Assembly (NCBI RefSeq): GCF_004341845.1
Contig: NZ_SLVB01000001.1
Span: forward strand, 930,001-994,000
DNA: 64,000 bases
Direction of reading: 5' to 3'
Source: Novosphingobium sp. PhB165
Lineage (GTDB): Bacteria > Pseudomonadota > Alphaproteobacteria > Sphingomonadales > Sphingomonadaceae
The notes below the pieces were generated by a model. That model saw nothing but the letters and a program-made list of their open reading frames with translations. It did no database searches and was not told the DNA's origin. Of this stretch, positions 57,431 through 64,000 are shown one piece after another (position 1 is the stretch's first letter; every line of letters starts with the position of its first letter). Both the position numbers and the translations under genes were made by a program.

Positions 57431-58812
57431 CGTGCCCCCTCGCTCCACAGCACCACTCGCAACGTCTGAAGAATGATCAGAAAATCGAGGAATGGCGTGT
57501 AGTTCTTCGCGTAATAGAGATCGAATTCGAGCTTGTGGCGGGAATCCTCGATCGAGGCGCCATAAGGGTAATTGATCTGCGCCCAGCCAGTGATCCCCGG
57601 CTTCACCATGTGCCGCTCAGCGTAATAGGGCAGTTGTTCTTCTAGATCGGCCACGAATTCGGGCCGCTCCGGACGCGGGCCCACAAAGCTCATCTCGCCC
57701 TTGAGTACGCTCCAGGCCTGCGGCAGTTCGTCGATCCGCACCTTGCGGATGAAGCGGCCGACGCGGGTCACGCGCGGGTCGTCCTTCTGCGCCCACTTTG
57801 CGCCCGCGATCTCGGCATCGGTGCGCATCGAGCGCAGCTTCACCACGTCGAAAGCCTCACCGAACAGCCCCACGCGCGATTGCCGGTAGAACGCCGGGCC
57901 CCGGCTGTCGATCTTCACGATCAGCGCGAACAGGACGATGACGGGCGCAGCTAGAACCAGCAGCAGAGCGCTCGCGCAGATGTCGAACACGCGCTTGGCG
58001 GCGCTGGAAAGCATCCGGCCCGAGGAAAAGCCGTCGGAGAAGATCAGCCAGCTGGGATTGACCGTATCGAGATCGACGCGGCCGGTTTCACGCTCAAGGA
58101 AGCTGGAGAACTCGTTGACGTGCACGCCGGTGGTCTTGATCCGCAACAGATCCTTGAGCGGCAGGGAATTGCGCCGTTCCTCCAGCGCGAGGACCACTTC
58201 GCTGACGCCAAGGTTGCCCACGAAGCGAGTGAGATCGTGGATCGCGCCGCGCGCTATCGCTTCCTCGACCACCGGCTTGGCCTCGCTCATGCCGATGTAG
58301 CCGACGATGGCAAAGCCGCTCTCCGGCCGTTCGGCCAGATCGCGCAGACGCTGCGCCCGATTTCCGGCGCCGAGCACCAGCACGCGGCGACGGAACGCGG
58401 ATGTGCCAAGGAAACCGCTCAACACCAGCCGGTTGGCCATCAGCAGCAGGATCGCGAACGCCATCGAATAGGCCAGCGTCGAGCGCCAGAAGTGCTGTCC
58501 GGCAACAAGAAAATCGACGAAGGAAAGCGCGATGACGCCCAGCGATACCGCCACCAGCAGGCGGGCGGCCGCAAAGCGCATGGAGCGCAAGGCATCGCCG
58601 CCGTAGACCCCGACCGCGACCATGGCGAGCACGATGACCGCCGCAAAGGCGCCGTGGACCCCGAGCCGACCGGCAAGATCGCCCGCCTCCATTCCGATCT
58701 GCTCCGCGCGCAGCCGCCACGAGATTTCGTTGGCCAGCGCCAGCAGCACCACGTCGACAAGCCAGAGCAGCACGACCGCGTGGGGAATGTAATGTTTGAA
58801 CAGGCGAATCAT
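57427..58812 (-). CDS. TIGR03013-type sugar transferase of the PEP-CTERM system
   Basis: 461 residues. Polyprenyl-phosphate sugar-1-phosphate transferase of the WcaJ/EpsB type. Four or five N-terminal membrane helices, a CoA-binding-like Rossmann region ([18 protein letters not shown]), a further helix at about 275-300, then the catalytic domain with [40 protein letters not shown] and [15 protein letters not shown]. It starts exopolysaccharide synthesis by loading the first sugar on the lipid carrier. It is the first gene of the sugar transferase-prsK-prsR operon. Confidence 0.94.
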   Translation of the reverse strand: MIRLFKHYIPHAVVLLWLVDVVLLALANEISWRLRAEQIGMEAGDLAGRLGVHGAFAAVIVLAMVAVGVYGGDALRSMRFAAARLLVAVSLGVIALSFVDFLVAGQHFWRSTLAYSMAFAILLLMANRLVLSGFLGTSAFRRRVLVLGAGNRAQRLRDLAERPESGFAIVGYIGMSEAKPVVEEAIARGAIHDLTRFVGNLGVSEVVLALEERRNSLPLKDLLRIKTTGVHVNEFSSFLERETGRVDLDTVNPSWLIFSDGFSSGRMLSSAAKRVFDICASALLLVLAAPVIVLFALIVKIDSRGPAFYRQSRVGLFGEAFDVVKLRSMRTDAEIAGAKWAQKDDPRVTRVGRFIRKVRIDELPQAWSVLKGEMSFVGPRPERPEFVADLEEQLPYYAERHMVKPGITGWAQINYPYGASIEDSRHKLEFDLYYAKNYTPFLDFLIILQTLRVVLWSEGAR

Positions 58813-58910
58813 AGTCGCGGGGGCGCCATTTGCCGGGCCGGATGCGGCCTTGCACCGATCCTAAGGAAAATGGGTAAACTGTCGGTAAATCTGACAATCG
58901 CCATTGCCGC

Positions 58911-58941
58911 AGGACGCACCGATTTCAGCCGAATGCGTCCT
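58911..58941. terminator. Inverted repeat downstream of the M20 gene
   Basis: AGGACGCA / TGCGTCCT with a 15-nt loop, 59 nt past the M20 stop and about 100 nt before the sugar transferase start, both on the minus strand. No T run on the minus strand. Possibly a weak terminator or part of the control region of the PEP-CTERM operon. Confidence 0.4.
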
Positions 58942-58999
58942 TTGCCCGGCATCGATGTCGGGCGGATTTACAGCCCGGTAGATGCGGTATCTTAAGAGA

Positions 59000-60340
59000 T
59001 CAGGTGCGCGGCATCAGCCTCATCGCAGTAAGCGTGATCGCCTCGCTGCCGGAGGAAATGACCTTGTCCGCCACCGGGGCCCAGAACGGGCTGTGAAGCG
59101 AGGGCAGCGGGGCGCCGCCGGACTTGGCAGCCGCCAGCTTGGCCGGATCGACCCCGCCCACCCAGAAGATCACCGACTGGATATGGTTCTCGTCCGCGCG
59201 GCGGAATTCGCCGAAATCCTCACCGCCCATGACCGACGGCGTGACGATCACATTGGCATCGCCCATCTTTCCCTTGAGATCGGCGACGGCTGTCTGGGTG
59301 AATTCCGGCGAGTTCCATGTTGCGCGCGTATGCGGTTCTTTGACGGTGATGACCGGCATGAGATTGTCCGGCAGGCCGGAGGCGATGGCCTCGCCGCGCG
59401 CAATGCGCCGGATCCCGTCGAGCAGGCGCTCGCGCGTCTCGTCCGAATAGCTGCGCACGGTCAGTTGAAGCTTGGCATCGTCGGAAATGACATTGTGCTT
59501 GGCGCCAGCGTGGAACGAGCCCACCGTCACCACCACCGGATCGAGCGGATTGGTCTCGCGGCTGGCGAGCGTTTGCAGCTTCATGACGATGCTGCTGGCC
59601 AGAACGATCGGGTCCTTGGTGGTCTGCGGGTAGGCGCCATGGCCGCCGATGCCCTTCACGTCCATGTCGACGCTGTCGACATTGGCGAGCGCCCAGCCCA
59701 CCGCCGCGCCTACCTGTCCCGCGGGCAGATCCGCCGAATCGTGGAAGGCCAGCGTGAAATCGGGCTTGGGGAAGCGGGTATAGAGCCCGTCCTTGAGCAT
59801 CGCGAGCGCGCCCTCGCCCGTCTCCTCGGCAGGCTGGCCGATCATCACCAGTGTCCCCGCCCACTCGGACTTGTGCGCCGCCATGAGGCGCGCGGTCTCG
59901 ATCCACGCGGTCATGTGGGTGTCGTGCCCGCAAGCGTGCATCACGCCGCTCTCGACCCCGGCGGTGGACGTGCCGCGCTGCTTTGAGGCGAACGGCAGCC
60001 CGGTCTGCTCGACTACCGGCAGCGCATCCATGTCGGCGCGGATCAGCACGGTCGGGCCCTCGCCGTTCTTGAGGACGGCAACGACGCCGGTTCCGCCCAC
60101 TTTCTCGGTGACGGTAAAGCCTGCATCCCTTGCCGCCTTGGCAAGGATGGCAGCGCTGCGCAATTCCTGCGTGCTCAGTTCGGGATGAGCGTGAAGATCG
60201 CGATAGATCGTCATCAAACCCGGCAAGTCGCGGCTGATCGTGGCTGAAAGCTCGTCCTGCGGCGCAGCGGCCAGCGCCGGCGAGGAAAAGCCGAAAACGG
60301 CTGCGGAAACAGTGACGAGCAGGGTTGCGCTGGCTTTCAT
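59000..60340 (-). CDS. M20 family amidohydrolase (exported)
   Basis: 446 residues with a signal peptide (about 1-25). Hydrolase of the M20D/HipO type, which removes acyl groups or amino acids from N-acylated amino acids. Metal-binding patterns: RADMDALPV, HACGHDTHM, GQPAEETGEGA, HDSADLPAG region and the late GGEDFGEF. I chose the ATG at 60340 because it gives the signal peptide; the longer frame to 60445 does not. It lies 76 nt after the TPR regulator stop on the same strand. The substrate is unknown. Confidence 0.9.
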   Translation of the reverse strand: MKASATLLVTVSAAVFGFSSPALAAAPQDELSATISRDLPGLMTIYRDLHAHPELSTQELRSAAILAKAARDAGFTVTEKVGGTGVVAVLKNGEGPTVLIRADMDALPVVEQTGLPFASKQRGTSTAGVESGVMHACGHDTHMTAWIETARLMAAHKSEWAGTLVMIGQPAEETGEGALAMLKDGLYTRFPKPDFTLAFHDSADLPAGQVGAAVGWALANVDSVDMDVKGIGGHGAYPQTTKDPIVLASSIVMKLQTLASRETNPLDPVVVTVGSFHAGAKHNVISDDAKLQLTVRSYSDETRERLLDGIRRIARGEAIASGLPDNLMPVITVKEPHTRATWNSPEFTQTAVADLKGKMGDANVIVTPSVMGGEDFGEFRRADENHIQSVIFWVGGVDPAKLAAAKSGGAPLPSLHSPFWAPVADKVISSGSEAITLTAMRLMPRT

Positions 60341-60416
60341 GAAGCGCAGCCTATGTCGTGCCGGGCAGTCCGACAAGCCGCCCTCTTCACGACTTTCCCC
60401 AATCCACTCCAGTACT

Positions 60417-62249
60417 TCACGGGCCCAGCAGGCCATGCTCCTCAAGCGGCCGGGTCACGAAGTCCGGCATATGCAGTTCGCGCACCAGTTGCCGCCGATC
60501 CCGCGCGACTTTGGGATAGTCCTTCGCGGCCTGATCGAGCACTTTGCCCGCCGCCTGCACTTGCCCGTCCAGCGCATAGGCCGACGCCAGCAGATAGCGC
60601 GGAATGAGCCCGCGATCCTCGGCATTGAGGCGTGCATAGTGCACGGCCTGCGCGCCGTCCTCGCGGAAAAGGGCATCGATCACCAGCCCGGACCAGTACC
60701 ATGCCGGATGGCCGGGATTGAGCTGGATCGCCTTCTGCGCCAGCGCGGGGGCAATGTCATGCTCCCCCAGCACACCGAGCAGCCGGCTCGCGTCGGCCAG
60801 GATCTCGGAATTGTTCGGGCTGATTTCCAGCGCCTTGCCGATCGCCTCGCGCGCGGCGTCGAAGTCGCCGTTGTGGAAGCGGGCAATCGCCAGGAACTGG
60901 TATGCCTGCGCATTGGTCGCATTCGCCGCCACCGCCCTTGACGCGGCATCGAGTGCGGCCTGCGAACTGCCGGTACCCTCGGCAACGGCCTGATAGGTGT
61001 GAACCCACGAGAGCAGCGCCCAGCCGTTCGAATAGTTCGGATTGGCGGCAACCGCGCGCTCAAGGCACTCCTTCACCGGGCCGAGCGTGCCGGGCTGCTT
61101 GCTGCGCATGAACTCGAACGCGCGCAATTCGCAGAAATAGTGCTCCATCGAGACATCGCGGTGGTTTTCGAGATCCTGTCGCATCGTCTCGTGGATCACG
61201 CCGTAGGGCTGCCCGAGCCGGGAGGCGACGCCCAGCGCGATCTCGGACTGAAGTTGGAGCAGATGCTTGGGATCGTAGGAGAGCAAGTCACTGTTCTGCG
61301 ACCAGACCACCACCCCGCCGGGTATCCGCACAAGGCTGGAGTTCACGCGGAACTTGTCTCCCGCCGCCACGACGGAGCCCTGAAGCACGAAACTGCTGCC
61401 GCGCGGCGCCGCTTTCGCCCGCCGCTCGACCGCCGGCGAGACCCCGTTCTCGTCCAGGCCAATCACCGCGAGATTGGGTAGCTGGGAGAGATAATTGACG
61501 AGATCGTACTGAATACCATCGCGCACTTGCGTGATTTCGGGCGAGGCCCCGCTGAGGGCGAACGGGACAACGAAGACTGTCGGCCCCTGCGGCATTTCTC
61601 CGGCACGGGCGATCGCGGTATCGCGCTCGTCCCCCGGCCAATATACGATCAGCAGCGCGGATACGAGCGCCAGCACTGCCAGCAGCACCCAGGCGCGGCG
61701 GCGCAAGTTCAGCGCGCTCGCCGAATGGATCATGTCTTCACGGCGAGGCTCGATGGGGGGCGTATCCATCGCGGGCGGGGCATGGGCCTCCGGCTCAGCC
61801 GGTCCATTCCTGTCAGCCGCATCGGTGAGCGCTGTCTCCGTACCGGGCGGTACCTCATTCGTTGGCGGAATTGGAGCCGCCGTCACCAGCGCCGGTTCCG
61901 GCGCATACGTGCGAACCGGCGCATCCTCCAGCGTTGGCACGTAGGAGCCGCGCTGGATAACGATGCGGACGGGATCGTCCTGCCCCTCCCCCGCATAGTG
62001 TTCGACCAGCGCCTTGCGCAGCCGCGTCATCTGCACGCGCACGATCGAATCCGACGAGGCATCGAAATCCTCGTCCCGCCCGAAGACATCGAGCGCAATG
62101 GCATAGCCTTTCAGCCTGTCCGCATGACCAGCGACAGTCTGTGTGACAAGATGGGTGAGAAGTTCCGCAAGCCGCGGCGAGGATCGGAAAGTAGCGGATC
62201 CGACAACGCGCGAAAGCGCGTCCTGGAATTCGGCATGACTACGTTCCAT
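60417..62249 (-). CDS. Membrane-anchored regulator with N-terminal HTH-like domain and TPR repeats
   Basis: 610 residues. N-terminal domain (5-107) contains SPRLAELLTHLVTQTVAGHADRLKGYAIALDVFGR and SIVRVQMTRLRKALVEHYAGEG, a pattern common in CadC-like or adenylate-cyclase-associated regulators. A Pro/Ala-rich linker (108-175), one membrane helix (186-204), a TolB-like domain (about 215-320, TVFVVPFALSG) and TPR repeats (about 370-600) follow. The ATG at 62249 has GAAGGGA 7 nt upstream. Likely a membrane-bound signalling or transcription factor; its targets are unknown. The adjacent M20 gene may be one. Confidence 0.8.
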   Translation of the reverse strand: MERSHAEFQDALSRVVGSATFRSSPRLAELLTHLVTQTVAGHADRLKGYAIALDVFGRDEDFDASSDSIVRVQMTRLRKALVEHYAGEGQDDPVRIVIQRGSYVPTLEDAPVRTYAPEPALVTAAPIPPTNEVPPGTETALTDAADRNGPAEPEAHAPPAMDTPPIEPRREDMIHSASALNLRRRAWVLLAVLALVSALLIVYWPGDERDTAIARAGEMPQGPTVFVVPFALSGASPEITQVRDGIQYDLVNYLSQLPNLAVIGLDENGVSPAVERRAKAAPRGSSFVLQGSVVAAGDKFRVNSSLVRIPGGVVVWSQNSDLLSYDPKHLLQLQSEIALGVASRLGQPYGVIHETMRQDLENHRDVSMEHYFCELRAFEFMRSKQPGTLGPVKECLERAVAANPNYSNGWALLSWVHTYQAVAEGTGSSQAALDAASRAVAANATNAQAYQFLAIARFHNGDFDAAREAIGKALEISPNNSEILADASRLLGVLGEHDIAPALAQKAIQLNPGHPAWYWSGLVIDALFREDGAQAVHYARLNAEDRGLIPRYLLASAYALDGQVQAAGKVLDQAAKDYPKVARDRRQLVRELHMPDFVTRPLEEHGLLGP

Positions 62250-62832
62250 GTCATTCCCTTCGCGGACAAAATAGTCCGGATAGAGAGACTTGGCAAACGT
62301 ACTTGCCGCCCGTTGCATGCAGCCGGGCGCGGTACGGCGCGGTTCAGGGCAATCCGCGCCGGTCCACTCCCCCCGGAGTAGACCGGCGCAGCGGGGCGGA
62401 GTGAACTCCTGCCCGTTTTGCGACCCGAAGCAGCCACGGCCGTCCTCGGGGGACGGGCGTGGCCGGACTTGCGGGAAATGCGGGAATCCGATCGGCGGCA
62501 GTAGGGGAAACCGCACGCGCCCGGCCCAACTCGGCACTCGTGAAACGGGCCGGATTCCAGCAGTTCTCGATACGAATGCAGTTTGCGAACCGGAGGAAGA
62601 CAGCCTGAGCCGGCAAGTCCGCAATACGGAAGGCATCGACGTATCGAGCGACGAAACGGCTAATGACCCAAATCGGCCGGGGCCGTCAGTGTTTAACCGT
62701 TAAACTGCGCGGGATTTGGGATTATCAGTGCTGAAACATCAGCATTTTACCAAGGAAGGGCGGCCGATACGGCAGGCCCTATTCCCGGTGATCATTCTCG
62801 GCCGGATCATCATCCATCCGGCGAATCGCGTG
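62250..62832. other. Structured intergenic region upstream of the TPR regulator
   Basis: About 580 bases without a convincing gene. Two strong hairpins: GCGCCGGTC-N-ACTCC / GGAGT-N-GACCGGCGC at 62356-62389, and CCACGGCCGTCC / GGACGGGCGTGG with one mismatch at 62434-62462. They lie 107-213 nt before the regulator start, so they could form a 5' leader or a small RNA. A perfect palindrome at 62691 is listed separately. Confidence 0.5.
62691..62705. promoter_or_regulatory. 15-bp palindrome, possible operator
   Basis: GTTTAAC and GTTAAAC around a single central base, in AT-rich surroundings about 440 nt upstream of the TPR regulator and about 130 nt from the tRNA-Leu gene. It has the form of a dimeric-repressor site, but no regulator can be named. 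Confidence 0.4.
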
Positions 62833-62916
62833 TGGTGCCCCTGGCCCGACTCGAACGGGCACGCCTTGCGACAAACGATTTTGAGTCGTTCGCGTCTACC
62901 ATTCCGCCACAGGGGC
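62833..62916 (-). tRNA. tRNA-Leu (CAA)
   Basis: 84 nt on the minus strand with encoded CCA at 62833-62835. Acceptor stem GCCCCTG / CAGGGGC. Anticodon stem AACGA / TCGTT around loop CTCAAAA gives anticodon CAA. The variable arm is long, as in class II tRNAs, and the T arm is GTTCGAGTC. Confidence 0.95.
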
Positions 62917-62996
62917 ACGCTTGCACGCCGGCCATTCATACGATGATGAACGGCCCTGACGCCGACGCCTTAGCCGCGCCGGCGCCCATGCTCAAG

Positions 62997-63815
62997 TCAC
63001 TTGAGCGCAGTTACCAATATCTTGTGGAGACGCGAGTGCAAAACGTCGTTGCCGGCAAGGATCTCGGTGTCGCAGATCGACGGCGAACGGCCCTTCCAGT
63101 CCGAAACGAAGCCGCCGGCCTCACGCACGAGAAGGCAGCCCGCGGCCGTGTCCCACGGCTTGAGATCGGCTTCCCAGAAGCCTTCGTAACGACCCGAGGC
63201 AACCCACGCGAGGTCGAGCGCGGCCGAACCGAAGCGGCGGATGCCCGCAACCTGCGGGGCAAGCCCGTGATAGATTCGCGTCCACTGCCCGGCATCGCCA
63301 TGGCCCGCGAACGGAATGCCGGTGGCGATCACGCTCTCGTCGAGGTGACGGCGCGAGGATACGCGCAGGCGGCGATCCTGAAGCCAGGCGCCGCGTGCCT
63401 TCTCGGCCCAGTAGCTCTCGTCAGTGACGGGCTGATAGATCAGTCCGGCAGTGACTTCGCCCCAGCCCTTGCCGTCAAGGCGCGGCTCCTGCACCGCGAT
63501 CGAAATCGCGAAGTGCGGAATGCCGTGAAGGAAGTTGGTCGTGCCGTCGAGCGGATCGACGATGAAGCGCGGCTTGGTGGGATCGCCCTCGATCTCGCCC
63601 GCTTCCTCGAACAGGAATCCCCAGTCGGGGCGCGCGGCGCGCAGTTCGTCCCAGATCGTCCGCTCGGCAGCCTGATCGGCCTTGGAGACGAAGTCCGCCG
63701 GGCCCTTGCGCGAGACCTGGAGGTGCTCGATTTCGCCGAAGTCGCGACGGAGCCGGTTGCCCGCCTTGCGGGCCGCCTTTTCCATCACGCGCATGAGACC
63801 GGAAATGGCCGCCAT
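62997..63815 (-). CDS. suhB: Inositol monophosphatase family protein
   Basis: 272 residues. Mg-dependent sugar-phosphate phosphatase fold. Metal ligands are visible: Glu70/71 in LFEEAG, Asp87 and Asp90 in DPLDGTTNF, and the Asp of WDTAAG near 222. In other bacteria SuhB also binds RNA polymerase/NusA and aids rRNA synthesis, so enzyme activity need not be its main role. It lies 72 nt after the truncated gene at the right edge, on the same strand. Confidence 0.9.
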   Translation of the reverse strand: MAAISGLMRVMEKAARKAGNRLRRDFGEIEHLQVSRKGPADFVSKADQAAERTIWDELRAARPDWGFLFEEAGEIEGDPTKPRFIVDPLDGTTNFLHGIPHFAISIAVQEPRLDGKGWGEVTAGLIYQPVTDESYWAEKARGAWLQDRRLRVSSRRHLDESVIATGIPFAGHGDAGQWTRIYHGLAPQVAGIRRFGSAALDLAWVASGRYEGFWEADLKPWDTAAGCLLVREAGGFVSDWKGRSPSICDTEILAGNDVLHSRLHKILVTALK

Positions 63816-63887
63816 AATACCTTAGTCCTTCGATGGCCGGATGTTACCGGCCGGTTATCCATATGCAAGTCGGCCGCGCCGACCCGA

Positions 63888-64000
63888 TCATCGGCCCTGA
63901 ACGGGCTTTCCGGGCGCGGGCTGGCCCGGTGCAGCTTGGCCGGGTGCCGCCTGCGCGCTGTGATTGCAGATCGCCACCATGGCGCTCAGCATTTCATCAG
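63888..64000 (-). CDS. 3' end of an unidentified gene (partial)
   Basis: The frame enters from the right edge and stops with TGA at 63888-63890, giving about 37 C-terminal residues. It contains EMLSAMVAICNHS followed by a low-complexity Ala/Pro/Gly/Gln tail with APGQ repeats. No family can be named from this fragment. Confidence 0.55.
   Translation of the reverse strand, partial: DEMLSAMVAICNHSAQAAPGQAAPGQPAPGKPVQGR

Noticed and set aside
62290..62703. 137-codon + strand frame with CPFC and CGKC pairs, like a zinc ribbon
   Set aside because: It starts with TTG, lacks a ribosome-binding site and runs across two hairpins; the cysteine pairs are probably accidental.
62716..62946. 76-codon + strand frame over the tRNA-Leu gene
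   Set aside because: It is the reverse complement of the tRNA; not a protein gene.

Overview
The window looks like chromosomal core DNA of an alphaproteobacterium of the Sphingomonadales, probably Novosphingobium or a close relative. The grounds are the gene order (a complete nuo operon running into birA, coaX, rnj and a DUF1467 gene), an mdh-sucD-sucA-sucB-lpd block, XrtA/PEP-CTERM regulatory genes, and short repeats I remember as common in sphingomonads. The genus is an inference. I see no phage, insertion sequence, rRNA operon or CRISPR array.

Layout: 3-248 is the end of an unidentified + strand gene. 300-18604 is one long minus-strand block encoding respiratory complex I (nuoA to nuoN in order). 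It carries two extra small genes between nuoD and nuoE, and at its 3' end biotin ligase, pantothenate kinase, RNase J and a small membrane protein. Almost every junction overlaps or has a gap of only a few bases. 19042-26156 holds a thiolase, an SH3 protein, a 2-hydroxyacid dehydrogenase, an Amt-like membrane protein coupled to a DUF805 protein, a hot-dog dehydratase and a nitronate monooxygenase. 26111-28073 is a minus-strand cluster with an AHH-nuclease-fold protein, an unrecognised protein and a flavodoxin-like protein. recJ and three tandem tRNA-Glu genes follow.

30533-45536 is a mixed region: extensin-like protein, APC permease, panB, GNAT, an ArsR/SRPBCC pair, peptidases (M28, M3), ABC1 kinase, RlpA, a globin/NsrR nitric-oxide module and a SleB-type hydrolase. 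45998-53852 encodes a run of TCA-cycle enzymes: malate dehydrogenase, succinyl-CoA ligase alpha, and the E1, E2 and E3 of 2-oxoglutarate dehydrogenase. Together with complex I this makes the window rich in central respiratory metabolism. 53932-58812 is the minus-strand PrsR/PrsK/sugar-transferase set of the exosortase-linked exopolysaccharide system. 59000-64000 carries an M20 amidohydrolase, a TPR regulator, tRNA-Leu, an inositol-monophosphatase-family protein and a truncated gene.

The observations I rate most worth checking are: (1) an Amt-family protein in which all the pore residues I can align have been replaced, translationally coupled to a DUF805 protein; (2) an AHH-fold nuclease candidate with an unrecognised partner; (3) an NTF2-like gene and a 66-residue membrane protein embedded in the complex I operon; (4) a histidine-rich loop in NuoL; (5) two operator copies of identical geometry between the globin and NsrR-like genes; and (6) strong hairpins in the long leader of the TPR regulator. 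All alignments were made by eye and from memory of the families.
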